This document shows positions 20,832 to 32,171 of a stretch of DNA of 64,000 nucleotides, in pieces. A program made the translations under genes and the position numbers. Position 1 is the first letter of the stretch. Each line of letters begins with the position of its first letter. Below the pieces are notes generated by a model. It made no database searches. It was not told the DNA's origin and saw only the letters and a program-made list of their open reading frames with translations. The stretch comes from Chloranthus sessilifolius (lineage: Eukaryota; Streptophyta; Magnoliopsida; Chloranthales; Chloranthaceae), in contig CM037584.1 in the NCBI GenBank assembly GCA_021018995.1, positions 47,319,811 to 47,383,810 on the forward strand, in the 5' to 3' direction.

Positions 20832-22276
20832 GTAATTCATGGCTCATTAAGTAGACTTTTTCAGTGATCTCATATTTATATTAGTCATTAGAGAAGAACT
20901 TATTTTCTTGTATTACATAACTGGCTGTCTATTATAATACGCATTCCTTTTTTTATTTTTTATTTTTTATTTTTATTATTATGTTGGAATGTATAGGGTT
21001 TTGTTTGAACACCTACATTTATTTGGCTTAAAAACACCATTACATTAAAAAAAAAAAAAATCTAACAAATATGTTTAGTTTAATCTATTGTGTGTTTGGG
21101 AAACTCCATTAATTTAATTTGTTTATCAAAATAATTACCATTTTACAAACATTTTCCATCTTTGCCAAAACAATTTTGATAGGAAGTTTCTTGTTATAGA
21201 ATTTCTAAACATTTGGTTTAATGGAAAGCAGATGCATTTCACTAACACCCAAGTCACTATTTACCCTTTTTTTTTTGTTGGTTTTGAGCTTTTCTCATGC
21301 TTTTAGTTTATCTATACTCTCCATTAATGTTAATAAACTGATTTTCCATTTTATTTATCTATTTTACCTTTGAATTTACCAGGAGGGCCTGAAATTTTAA
21401 TTTTCTACTTGGTGTAATTTCTTCAGGTGCAATTTTTATTTCTTAAAACCACTGAGCTTCTTTGTTAAAATGATCTACTCACTGGTTTTAATGTAAACTG
21501 GGTCAATTTCTCTAATATCCAAATCTCCATGTCCCTCAGCTTTTTGTTATATGGTGCCTTTATTTTGTGCATTTTAAGTCTCTATTCACCCCATCAATGC
21601 TGACTACCTACTTTGTTTTGTTATACTCTCTAGTTTAATATACCTGAAATTCTAAATGTCCCACAATTTTTTTTTTTTTTTATAATGTAAATATCCACAA
21701 ATGTTTTATGGGGTTTGATAGATAAAGGGTAATTACTCCACATCATGTAGCTCATTTACTTTAGTTCTCCTGATATAATTGGTTTTATCACAAATTAGAT
21801 TTATTATCCACATCTCCTTTTCTCCATGCTTGGACTATCAGTTCCCATATGTTAGGGTTTATGGAATTACATTTTCCATGAAATAATAGTAATTACTCCA
21901 AATTATTTAGCCCATTTCGTTGATTTTTCCTGACATAATTGGATTTACTAGAAATTAGATTTATCACTCTATTGCGGCACATCTCCTTTTCTCCTTTACT
22001 TGAATTAATAGTATCCATATATTAGGGTTTATGGACTTATATTTTGCAGTGAAATAACTGTAACCACTCCACGTGTATCTCATTTGCTTGATTTTTCCTG
22101 AAATCATTGGTTTTACAAGAAATTAGATTTATCACTCTAATTAGCGACAGCTCCTATTCTCTACAGTTGGATTAGGTATTAGTAGTCCCCATATATCAGA
22201 GTTTATAGAATTATATTTTGCAGTGAAATTGCATTTGATGATTGATAAATGTGAACACTACCATATATGGCTGCAG
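20832..22276 (+). other. WOX intron (1445 bp)
   Basis: Starts GTAATT and ends GCTGCAG. It is AT-rich and carries a three-copy tandem repeat at 21729-22235 with CAG-ending, acceptor-like sequences. No other gene is inside. Confidence 0.85.
21729..22235 (+). repeat. Tandem repeat in the WOX intron (~160-170 bp units)
   Basis: Units start at GTAATTACTCCA (21729), GTAATTACTCCA (21889) and GTAACCACTCCA (22060). Each contains TTTTTCCTGA or similar, AATTAGATTTAT, and TAGGGTTTATGG. The last two units end in ATTTTGCAGTGAAAT, resembling 3' splice sites. The repeat stops about 40 bp before the real acceptor. Confidence 0.8.
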
Positions 22277-22503
22277 GATTTATAACAGTATTTATGAATG
22301 GGGTACCTTGTGAGATTCCAAATGGACCAATCGACATGAAAGCTATGTTTGGTCAAGATGTAGTGCTACTGCACTCATCTGGAGACCCTGTCCCTGTCAA
22401 CCAATTTGGAGTAACATTGCAGAGCTTGCAGCTTGGTGAAAGTTATTTTTTGGTCTCTCTCTCTCCCAGACGCTCTCTCACTCCCTTATCTCATTATATT
22501 TAA
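22277..22503 (+). CDS. WOX11: WUSCHEL-related homeobox protein, WOX11/WOX12 type, exon 2
   Basis: Exon 2 follows the acceptor GCTGCAG at 22276 and supplies the last two bases of a Gly codon split by the intron. It encodes about 74 residues, giving a 260-residue protein, close to the usual ~265. Its start FITVFMNGVPCEIP and the following MFGQD and GESYFLVS motifs are the conserved C-terminal domain of WOX11/12. After GESYFLVS the frame runs on through 14 residues (Leu-Ser-Pro-Arg-Arg...) to a TAA at 22501-22503; this tail comes from a CTCTCTCTC tract and is unlike the short ending I know for the family. A cryptic splice or a recent frame change could explain it. Confidence 0.88.
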
Positions 22504-22913
22504 AGATTTATGGGGTACTTATGCATTGGGTCCAAGTGAGGCATAGGCTCAGTCGATCTAGACCATCCATGTGGTAGACCGCGATTTAAAGACTGATTTA
22601 TATCGGCTGGGTTCCAAGGCAATACATGTCAGATAAATCTGATACATATCGGCCAATATGACCCAATATTTTACCTGTTGAATCAGATATTTGGCCATAT
22701 TAAATTGGGAGTATCTATTGTAACAGATGGGGCCTTACCCGAGACATATTGGCCTATATGATATCGGATGTGGCTGATATTTTGAAACCATGATGGTAGA
22801 GTATTGGATGTGCTAATCACTCTTATCAGATAATTAGGAAGATTTGGCAAATGGTCATGTTCCACAGTCCATACATAATTAGGAAGCGAGGTTTGATGGG
22901 TTTTTTTCGTGTC
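22504..22913. other. 3' flank of WOX with a degenerate GTATCGG-type element
   Basis: Begins with the likely 3' untranslated region. From about 22585 to 22795 words such as TGATACATATCGGCC and TGATATCGG recall the GTATCGG family, but ends and duplication are lost. No polyadenylation signal is clear. Confidence 0.4.
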
Positions 22914-22916
22914 TAA

Positions 22917-23069
22917 CACTACAAAAAATAAGACTATTAGGGGCAGTTTTTTTAGCAAAAAACTACTGCTATTAGTCTTGTCACTACCAAAAACTGCCGC
23001 TATAAGTCTTGCCGCTACAAAAAATTGCCTTAATCACAAGTGCCGCTAATACACCTTATTTTTGTAGTG
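22917..23069. mobile_element. CACTA-type miniature element, best preserved
   Basis: Perfect terminal inverted repeats CACTACAAAAAATAAG and CTTATTTTTGTAGTG (one-base length difference), flanked by the 3-bp duplication TAA (22914-22916 and 23070-23072). The interior repeats CTGCCGCTATAAGTCTTG-like words in both directions. Confidence 0.8.
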
Positions 23070-23072
23070 TAA

Positions 23073-24220
23073 TCAAGGTGTATCCCTTACTATGATGGGA
23101 AAGGTCATTACCCAGTGCTAGTCCTGTAAGTACGGGGAGCTGGACAAGGGTGAACGGGATACAGACCTAACATTTAGCGATTGCTCTAGTTGGGTCCCTG
23201 TACAACCCTCATGGGCCCGAAGGGGAATGGGTCACGCTTGAAACGCTCTCCCAACACTTTAAAACATTAAGTTGTGTCTCTTCCATCATCAATTGGTGTT
23301 AGTCAAAATGATCGCTCAATGGAGTATAAGATCCTACAACTTTGGTAAACTCATGAACCACAGTTTCATGCTTGACAACTCAAGCCTTTTACTTTCGTAC
23401 CAAGCAATGACCGCCGAATTTTATTTTTCTTAGACAAAAGGATGAATCCGCCACCATTTGTTAAGATGTTGATAGTGATTGCTCATATTCCTTGTAGAAA
23501 TAAGGGAGATGCTCTTAACTTCAATGTATCATTGTCCTTCAATATCAATATCGTTTTATCCAATCTATCTTGTGTCAGCTGTTTAAGTTTCATTTTTTCA
23601 TGCAAGACTAATTATTATTAGTATGCATTCATTGATGTCACTTCCTATTAACTCTCTCCAAATCTTTATTGGTCTTCACCTTCTCTCATTTGCTTATCTT
23701 TTTATATGGCTCCAATTATAGACACAAAAGTTGGCAACTTGCAGTCATCCGACTACTTTGCTGATAAATGTTTGTAATATTGTTCAATAATTTCTTATAT
23801 TTTTTTATTTTATCTATTTTGTATTATTTTGTTCACTAAAATTATTATTTTCAACTTAAAATATATTATGATATATTTTTTTATTATATATATATTTAAA
23901 TTATTTTATTTTTTCTGAATTTTTTTTTCACTTAGACCGATTCTTACCCAATTAATGTTCTCTTTTTAAGAGGGTCATGCCCTTCATTCAGTGTTAAATT
24001 TAGTCATTTTTTTTCACTCCATGCATCCGCCTTAACATATAAAGACTTTAACTGATCTGGAAGTTTAATATCAACAGTTCAATTTTGTGACTTATGAAAG
24101 TCTATCCTTCAAAAAGTTACCCATTCCAATTGTAAGCAATATGAAACACACGGGCTAGCTTCTATTTAAGAAGAGTTGTAAACACAAACAATAGGGGGTC
24201 CTGCTAAACTTTATGTTTTG
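23073..24220. other. Intergenic stretch, no gene recognised
   Basis: The segment 23098-23290 (GTGCTAGTCCTGTAAGTACG, GGGTGAACGGGATACAG) has higher GC than its surroundings and looks like an old dispersed repeat of unknown class. The rest is AT-rich without features. Confidence 0.4.
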
Positions 24221-24223
24221 ACA

Positions 24224-24361
24224 CACTATAAAACTAAGGTATTTCAACGGCAGTTAAAATTGTCATTATTAACAAAAAAACTGCCGCTATTAAAACAAGA
24301 AAGTTTTTTTTATTAATAGTGGCAGTTTTGGCTGTCGCTAATAATCTTATTTTTTATAGTG
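24224..24361. mobile_element. CACTA-type miniature element
   Basis: Starts CACTATAAAACTAAG, ends CTTATTTTTTATAGTG, with the 3-bp duplication ACA (24221-24223 and 24362-24364). It almost touches the solo LTR that follows. Confidence 0.75.
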
Positions 24362-24369
24362 ACATATGA

Positions 24370-24539
24370 TGTGACGACTCAAACCCACATGCCACAATAT
24401 TGTCCGGTTCTGGGCTTAGGTCGTCGCCCCAATTTTGTTTATTGCATAAGCTTAAGTCCCCACCCAAAACGCGTCATGGCATATAGTGTCCGCAAACTCA
24501 GGATCCGAACTTTTCTCTATCCAATGTGAGACTATTACA
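24370..24539 (-). mobile_element. Solo LTR of the TRIM family (170 bp)
   Basis: Flanked by the perfect 5-bp duplication TATGA (24365-24369 and 24540-24544). On the minus strand it begins TGTAATAGTCTCACATTGG and ends GAGTCGTCACA, matching the LTRs at 8701 and 10057. It fixes the true LTR length at about 170 bp. Solo LTRs arise by recombination between the two LTRs of an element. Confidence 0.85.
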
Positions 24540-24544
24540 TATGA

Positions 24545-27042
24545 ACATGCTGATTGATCGAAAGTGCAATCAATGGGCAACAAATCTTGCACCGAGGTCA
24601 TAGCCCATTGCTCATATCAAATTAGTGATCCGACGGATCAGATCAATTTACATTTTCTAAGCAAGCGATGGGTTGGAAGGTTAATGAATAAATTCAATTT
24701 TTTAGCTAAGCCCTCTACCATTGTTACACCCTTCATTGAAAAACAAAGAGGAGATCTACAGGTATTCATATCTATTTTTGACCAATCTTATAAGTGTAGA
24801 GATGTTGTTAGACGCATAAATCTATCACCATCAATAAATATTTGAAGGGTTTTTTTAATGGAGTGCACTTGTATTCTAATCAAACTTGAATACCATTGCA
24901 CTCCTTTTTGATCAACCATTTCACACTATCAGCTTAACTTTATGTGGGAATCAGTTTTAAATGGAATCAGCTCCGTAAAACAGGATCTTAACAGCTAACA
25001 ATTGTCTCTTTCTCTCTCTCATTGTTTTCAGGTATCAAGACATTCTTAAATAAACAGATGCCCAGGTTGCATTGCCAAATAAGTAAGCTTCCTCTCTGAT
25101 ATATGGAAGTAGATTTTTGTGATTTGAATCATATGCAACAACTTCAATGGCCAGAGATCTTGATTTCACATACTACTTACTTACCCACTCTATGAGAGCT
25201 CATAGGTAAGTTTTGCAGTTATGGTGCTAGTGAGAAGCTAAGTTGGAACCTTTATTTATTTGTTAGTAATGAATGATGAGTTTCATTGGAAATGAAGGAA
25301 ACCCTAATTTTAAAATCTCTGAGCATTCATGAATGAGAAGACATGTTAGCCTTGAAAGTGGTGAAACCCCATGTTCCATAACTTGATTGCCATTAGAGGG
25401 CTCAGGTTTTATGTGTGTGGGTAATCGATGGAGGTCTTTGCAATTTGGCTTTGCCACCGTCCGCGTATCCAATGCATTGGAGACGGATGTCTATTTGCAG
25501 ATTTGTTTATTTAGTGCACGGTTGTTGAGAAGGATAATGTGAGCTGAAAAGTTTGAATAACTTTATTGGGAGTCAATAAAATAATAAACAAAAGGCGGGC
25601 CCTTTTTAGCACCTCCACCAATTGCATCCCCTTCTTTTCCCGCTTTTTAGTCGTTTCTTAGTCAAAAGTTTGTGCTCCTATTTTATTTCCGGCCAAACTT
25701 TTTCTAACGTAGGATGTCTATGAAAATATGACTTCCACACATCTCAGACCCTAGTACCAGGGTTGAGAAGGAAAAATCTTTGTTTGTAAATAAAGATACC
25801 CTTCCGAAACTCAAATCCAATAAATATCCTCTGTCGGCTGGAGAGTAGAAATCATGATGCTGCAATGCTTTAAAAAAATAAATAAATATATATATATATA
25901 TATATATATATGGAATTTGGACTATTGGACGGCTACCTACCTACCTACCTGTATTTGCACCCCACCAAGTCTTCTAATTCTTCGCTTACATATGGCCTCA
26001 CCTATGTTACTTAATTTGCTCATTTACTTAAGCTATATTTTAATAAAAATAATTTATCAAACCTATTTCTTCCTACGGATTCTTAGCTTTTAGGAAACTA
26101 CACGACTCCTTCATTTTCCACTCTTTGGGTAGTCATGTTGACACTCTGAAAAATGAAGGAAAATAATTTATTTAGCATTGCATGATTTAAGAAGATGCTT
26201 AATTAGAGGGATAGGTAAATTGAAATTCGAGAGATACAGTCAGAAATTAGTGAAATTTTGAGATTTAATTTTTCTATATATAAGTCACACCCAAATGGTG
26301 AAAAATGACGGACTTATAAATTTGACCCTTCGAATTCTGTCATTTTCCCATACACACCCTTAACGAATCACGAATCTGATACGAGCAAATCTGTTCTCAC
26401 TTTGATTCGTTCTTATTTGTTCCTTTGTTGCCACAAATTAAGTGAATTGATCGGTTATATTATTGTTAATTATTTTGTTTTAAAACAAAATTTTAAAAGT
26501 AATGGAAGAAGATTTGAACTTAAAAAACGTAGCGGTATATAAGTTTCATAGCTTACCAAATAGTCATAAGCAAATTTCCTATTAGAATATAAACTTATGT
26601 TATATAATAAAAAAAAGCATTTAATAGTCATCCTACCCCTATGGAATTTGGTTCACCTGATGGCCGCGAACAGCGAATGCGAATACAAATTGAGTGAACC
26701 AAGGAACTCAATAACTTGTCCTCCTAACCCTTTAATGGTTTAAAATCTTTTTTCTACCCATAAAGCCCATACAAAAATATTTTTTTAACCTAATTGTATA
26801 CTTTTTTTGTCGATTTGTGCACTGTGCAACCCAAAACCCCACAACCCACTTCATGGCGCCTTCATCGATTATACCCCGAGGTTGGTAGCCCTCATCTTCC
26901 TTTTTTTTTTCTATAATTCAGCTTTGGGGGTTTTAATGGGGTCTCGGCCCCCTCCATTAAGAACGAAAAAGAAGATTACATTCGCATATATTATGTACAA
27001 TGAATGTCATCAAGAATGAGAGCAGTTAGGGAAATTGGAGTC
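24545..27042. other. Intergenic stretch, no gene recognised
   Basis: Contains a short (TA)n run (about 25887-25911) and four tandem TACC units near 25931-25947. Short open frames match no family that I know. Several stretches resemble internal parts of the Mutator-like miniature elements (for example 25750-25810). Confidence 0.4.
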
Positions 27043-27198
27043 ATGGAACACCATTGAACCACACTGCTCTAATCAGATCCAAGGCGAGCGAGATAGTGAT
27101 AGAGTATGGAACACCATCGATCCACACCGCTAGAATCAGATCCAAGGCGAGCGAGATAGTGATAGAGTCTATGGAACACCATCGAACCACACCGCACA
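27043..27198. repeat. ~64-bp tandem repeat, 2.4 copies
   Basis: Units start ATGGAACACCAT at 27043, 27106 and 27171. The first two are 63 and 65 bp and share AATCAGATCCAAGGCGAGCG and AGATAGTGATAGAGT. Few differences between units suggest a fairly recent duplication. An open frame crosses the array but has no recognised product. Confidence 0.85.
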
Positions 27199-27680
27199 AT
27201 CATGTTATACCTCCAAGGGATTGCAATTCTTTTGATGGATCCAAAGGGATTGTAATTTTATTTCTGTTGCAGTCAATTGTAATCCTAGAGTCCCATTCAA
27301 ATCTCGATATTGAGGTAGCTCCGATCAATCGCATTCCCTAATTGCATATAGCTCAATCAGAGTGATGCCATTTAGGGGGCAACTCGAATAATAGGCCCAT
27401 AGGAAAGATCCATTCCAGCCTGCCAGCTCTCTTTATCCAGTGACCCATAAGAATTTATTTTCATATATGGTTCAACGGGGGTGTGAGCCATTTACAAGGC
27501 ACTTGGTTTCTTCTTTGAAGTGCTTCATTAAGCACCCAATTATCCAGCAATGGGAGTTCTTCACTGCTATCAAATTTCATCCCATCCATGCATTTAGAAT
27601 GAGTTTTTTTGTCTTTGCTCTCTTCCTTGAACATTCTTCTATCACGCTCCTTCCATAAGTGCCATATGGCAGTGGAGAAA
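27199..27680. other. Intergenic stretch, nothing recognised
   Basis: Balanced base composition and no repeat hallmarks. An open frame of about 70 codons (27440-27658) shows no family features. Confidence 0.35.
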
Positions 27681-27695
27681 GTGAGTTTAATTATT

Positions 27696-27906
27696 ATTAT
27701 TATTATTATTTTATTTTTATTTTATTTTTGTTATTTTATATAATCTGAGTACCTATCTAATCTCAGGGCACATGTGCATCCCAAATTCAGCACATTCCAA
27801 GTCAGCACAAGATATAAATCTCTAGGATGGCCTCAAGGGGGGGAGGAAATTCGAACTCAGATCTCCTACTTTTACCTGGCCAACTCACTTAACCCCTTAA
27901 AGTTAA
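27696..27906 (-). mobile_element. SINE, near full length
   Basis: Flanked by a 15-bp target duplication (GTGAGTTTAATTATT at 27681-27695, GTGAGTTTGATTATT at 27907-27921; one mismatch). On the minus strand an A-box-like TTAAGTGAGTTGGCCAGG lies about 30 bases before a B-box-like GAGTTCGAATTTCC, and the 3' tail is A-rich with AAT repeats. Same family as the truncated copy at 1577-1716. Confidence 0.75.
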
Positions 27907-27921
27907 GTGAGTTTGATTATT

Positions 27922-28462
27922 GATCAACCCTTTCCTTTGGCTTTCTTCATTAGCTCCTCTAGTTCCTCTTCAATTGCCAAAATAGTGCTTCCAAACCTAA
28001 GAGAAGAAAGGGCATCTGAAGAATATATAGGTGATCGTTTGGTTTGGGTACTAGTCGGTATTGCAAGACCACCATCTCATCTATGAAACCCACCTATCTC
28101 AACTATCAAAGCCATTATTTCTTCTATTAAAACCATCATGTTAGCGGTTAAAACTATCAAAGCCACCGTTTTCTCCTTTTTAGTCACACTGTTAAAATAG
28201 TCCTATATTGTCAGTGGGGTTGGAGATCTTGGGCTATATATAAGTTGGACACTCTTCACTTTACAAGCCTTTGTGAGGTAGAATTAGACCCATAAAATTC
28301 TACATGATATTAAAGCAAGTATTTCTCTACTCCATGTCACTCAATTAAATTATTCACGTATTAGGCTTCGGGCCCTGAGTGTTGCGTCCTAACATGATGG
28401 GCACTGTGTGACACCCAATGCAAAGATTAGGTGCCACGACAACTTGTCGAAGGTCGATCAAC
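27922..28462. other. Probable LTR remnant with primer-binding-like site
   Basis: A TATA-like GCTATATATAAG lies near 28231, followed 70 bp later by TCTACA and then TGATATTAAAGCAAG (about 28306-28320). The last resembles a decayed initiator-tRNA-Met primer-binding site (TGGTATCAGAGC). No second LTR or coding region was found, so this is only a possible 5' LTR end. Confidence 0.35.
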
Positions 28463-28606
28463 CACTATACAAAAAAAATAATAAAATAATAAATGGTGTT
28501 TATCTACCGTTAAAAAGCTGGTTAAAGGTGACGAACACTACAAAAAAAATAATAAAATAATAAATGGTATTTATCTATCGTTAAAAAGCTGGTTAAAGGT
28601 GACGAA
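28463..28606. repeat. 72-bp tandem duplication of a CACTA-like end
   Basis: Two nearly identical units (28463-28535, 28536-28606), each beginning CACTA and containing TTAAAAAGCTGGTTAAAGGTG. They precede a truncated CACTA-type miniature element whose CACTA start forms the third copy of the boundary. Confidence 0.8.
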
Positions 28607-28705
28607 CACTACAAAAAACAAAAACTCTCATTATTAATAAAAAACTACCGCTAATACCCTTGCCGTTAATAGTCTTTAATAGTTTTTTTGTTAATAACTG
28701 TACCA
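28607..28705. mobile_element. CACTA-type miniature element, right end missing
   Basis: Starts CACTACAAAAAACAAAAAC and shares AAAAAACTACCGCTAATA and TAGTCTTTAATAGTTTTTTTG with the family. The inverted right terminus is not present. Confidence 0.6.
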
Positions 28706-30135
28706 TGTTTGTTTGACGGAAAATTTAACTTATGATTTGAAGGACAAAATAGTCTAATGCTTTTTTCCTAAAATGGAAAAGGTTAACCCTTAGGGGATTT
28801 CGTATGAATTACATACAGATCGTTTGTCACGCAACTCTCATTATTTGCATTTGGATGCACCGTGTGCCCGAATGACTTCTCCTGGCAGGCTCTTAATGAA
28901 TCGACACCAATCAAATAATTAATCGTTCCCGCTCAAATAATGAATCAACACAGATCAAATAGTGAATCAACACCAATCAAATAGTAAATCGTCACTGCTC
29001 AGATTGTCACAACTCATATACTAAATCGGTGTAGATTCATTGGCGTATTTGTGAGAACACTGCTAAAAGTACTATTTTTGTTTTATTGCAATGAATCTAC
29101 ACCGATCTATTATTTGAGCGATGATAATTAGTCTGATCGGTTACAATTCACTATTTGAGTCTATCATCAAATCTGATAGTTGACTATGATGAATCAGATG
29201 ATTGAGATCATGTTTCATGTCGATCTTTGGCTCCTATGATCTTTACATTGTGGCCTTTAAATCAGCCGGCATAAATCGTATTTTACGTCACGCAAATCTC
29301 GAAAATAGCATATTCTTAAATTTTAAATTATGTGCAATGGTTAAAAGTATGAGGAGGGGTATATAAGACTTTTTACGCTGACTAGAACTGGCTCGTCTAA
29401 AAGTTGGTTAATTAGTTATGTGAAAGGTAAGACTACATGATCAGCTGCTGGAAAAGGGTAACATGAAAGGGTTGACCCCACAAATTTCCCTATTAATTCA
29501 CCATTAGTCAAGACTCCAAAACCACTTTGCACGCTGGGGTCGCCTTTGGATCCTGTTATCTTTTAATGAAATATAATTTTTTTATAAAACAAGACCTTTC
29601 CTCAGCAGCTTATTAAGTTTAGGACAGTGTTATACTATTGGCAATTTTTGATAGACAATTTTGTAACCATCTTAATTATGTGGAGTGATGCGACTGGCTA
29701 TAGGTAGAGTAGGGCCGAAGCAATACAGTCAATCACCTCACACCACATAAGCTACTTGTAAAATTATCCATAAAAAAACTGCCTATTGTTAATAATTTTC
29801 CTTAAGTTATAGGCTTATTAGGTTTAAAATCATTGGATTCAGTTTTATAAGGGTTAGAAAATATTTTTATACCGATATGAAATTTCGGCATCCTAGATTT
29901 GCCTGATAATATAATATTGAAAATAAATAATATAAAATAAATCAGCCATCACTATACATGAAATTATTACGTGGAAACCCAAAAGGTAAAAAATCATGGG
30001 ATCTATACCGGATCTATGCCAGATCCAAGGTAATAAATATATTATGAATTAAATGGTTACAGAAAGTATCGAATAAATGTATACTCTCTAGTCCTATCAA
30101 ACATTTTCAAACTACAACACTAGAATCTACTATGC
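28706..30135. other. Intergenic stretch with short direct repeats
   Basis: Between 28890 and 29000 the words AATGAATCAACAC and CAATCAAATAGT recur at about 30-bp spacing in a loose array. The word reappears inverted near 29090-29110. No gene found. Confidence 0.4.
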
Positions 30136-30138
30136 GAT

Positions 30139-30243
30139 CACTACAGAAAACAAGACTATTAGTGGCAGCCAAAACTGCCGCTATTAACAAAAAAATTGTC
30201 GCTAATAGTCTTTAATAGTTTTTTAATCTATATTTTTATAGTG
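30139..30243. mobile_element. CACTA-type miniature element, shortest copy
   Basis: Starts CACTACAGAAAACAAG and ends TATTTTTATAGTG, with the 3-bp duplication GAT (30136-30138 and 30244-30246). Only 105 bp. Confidence 0.75.
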
Positions 30244-30246
30244 GAT

Positions 30247-30918
30247 CCTTATAGTTTCTTGATTTGTCGCCTCCAACCACCAAATCACACGATGGTCCAC
30301 TCATATTCAGACGAGCCACAACACCACCCCGAAATTCACCAAGGTAACTCGAATTCACGAACCTAGACACACTTAGAACTTCAAATGCTATTCGCTTCAG
30401 AAAATAAATATGGGACAAGAGCACCTTTGAATAACCAGGAAATCCGATAAAAAAGTTTCAACGACAAAGAATGTTTCCCTATGACAAAAATGACTGAACA
30501 AGAAAAAGTAGAGAGAGCAAAGTCCTAAGACATTCTTAGGAAACTATTTATATTAATGATAACCCTAAAGAAAGATATAAAAAAATCTTTTACAGTGCTA
30601 ATTCCATGGTTGCCCATAACTTGGGTTGTGGTCAACTACGAATATCTAAGTGATTAAGCATAAAATAAATGGTGGTCAACCATCAAGAGAGTTACAACTC
30701 TTATAAACCGTTCTTAGAACAAAAATATTTATGAATAAGAACTATTCAAGCAAACTCCGTGTATGATTCACAAATGAATATAGATACACTTGACAACTTA
30801 TATGAGAGTGAACTAGTAAGTGATTATAAATCGTGACAATCGGATCTAACAAGTTTATTGATTTATGTCATCTACTTCCAACTTACCTACTATATAGAGT
30901 AGCGTAATTAGAGATTTG
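30247..30918. other. Intergenic stretch, nothing recognised
   Basis: No gene, repeat boundary or regulatory signal that I can support. Confidence 0.35.
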
Positions 30919-31322
30919 TTACTGTCATAACCTTTTTTGTTGTAGCAACATCACTTAGGTGAAGCAAAAAGAGTTGAGTGCTTTGAATCAAACGACAAAC
31001 AACATTTTTCATCCCAATCTTATACATGATAGATCTTGAGATAATAGGCCTACCATCAGACTAGCAGCTGTTGATTTCACATGACAGATATCCTAAAAGT
31101 GAACCTTTTCAGGACATACAGTCAATGTGGTTCACATTCACTTTTGGGGATGCGTGTCACGTGGAATCAACATCTGCTTGTCTAATTGTAGCCTCATGAT
31201 ATCAAGATCTATTGTGTGGAAGATTTGGATAAAAAATAATCTCCATCGTTTGATTCAAAGTATAAACGATTTTTTGCTTTGCTTAAGTGATGTTGTAATA
31301 AAAAAGGGTGCGACAATAATAC
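30919..31322. mobile_element. Fold-back miniature element (Mutator-like family)
   Basis: Left arm GTTGTAGCAACATCACTTAG pairs with right arm CTTAAGTGATGTTGTAAT. The interior contains GATAGATCTTGAGATAATAGG and the inverted ATATCAAGATCTATTGTGTGG, the vocabulary of the 7087-7461 family. Outer boundaries are approximate and no duplication was confirmed. Confidence 0.55.
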
Positions 31323-31337
31323 TTACTGTATTGTTAT

Positions 31338-32163
31338 CAGGGTTGCAACTGAGCCGGGCCGAGCCTGAGCTTGGGTCAACTTTAGCTCGACTCTACCTTA
31401 TACGAGTCGAGCAGGAACTTGGCTCTGGCTGTTCAAGCTTGAAAAGTCTAAGCTCTAGCTCGGTTCTCTATTAAGCTTGAGTCGGGCCGAGCCGAGCTTC
31501 GAGCTAAATAAGTTTTATTATAATTTTTTTTTCCTAATGTCATTTTAACTATTATCTTTTTTTTCTAATAGATGAAAACTTTAATAAAATTTAATAAATG
31601 AAAAACCTAATATCTTTTCATCCTTTAGTCATTTTGGATTTAAGGTGTTTAAATATTAATTAAGAGGTGTTTAAATATAATGTGCCAAATATTGATTGGA
31701 GAAAAAGGTGTCTAGATATAATGTGGTAAATATTGATTAAGAGCATAGGTGCTAGTCGTAAGTGTTTATTGGTTGGTCAATTGCCGTGCTAGAGGTTGTT
31801 CATTGAGATGAGTGAAAAAGAACTTTAATGGTTGCGGAGAGAGAATATCATAAGGATTATTTATTTATTACATATTTATCTGTTATAAAATAACTATTAT
31901 TATAAAGGAAAAAACTAAAATAAAAATAAAATTAAAATTATATATAATATATTTTATTATATATATAAATATTCTATACTATTAATCAAGTGGAGCAAGG
32001 CCGAGCTCTAGCTCGGCTCTAGTTCAACTAAGCTTTAAATAAAAAGCTTGGCTTTGGCTCTCAAGCCGAGCTTAAGAGAGCAAAAGCTCTTATTTTTGGG
32101 CTGCGCCGGGCAGAGCCGAGCCGAGCCAAGCTGTCGAGTTGGCTCGGCTTTATTGCAGCCCTA
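31338..32163. mobile_element. Non-autonomous hAT element (826 bp)
   Basis: Perfect 8-bp duplication ATTGTTAT (31330-31337 and 32164-32171). Ends CAGGGTTGCAA and the inverted TTGCAGCCCTA. Subterminal GAGCCGGGCCGAGC/GGCTCGG words are abundant at both ends, and the interior is AT-rich without a transposase. Confidence 0.85.
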
Positions 32164-32171
32164 ATTGTTAT

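Noticed and set aside
20481..20867. 128-codon plus-strand frame and a minus-strand poly-Glu frame across the WOX exon
   Set aside because: These are out-of-frame readings of the WOX coding exon and its TCT repeat.
24564..24845. 93-codon plus-strand frame after the solo LTR
   Set aside because: No recognised domain and no splice or promoter support.
28890..29000. Regularly spaced ~30-bp repeats resembling a CRISPR-like pattern
   Set aside because: Repeats are degenerate and the spacers are not unique. The context is plant intergenic DNA.
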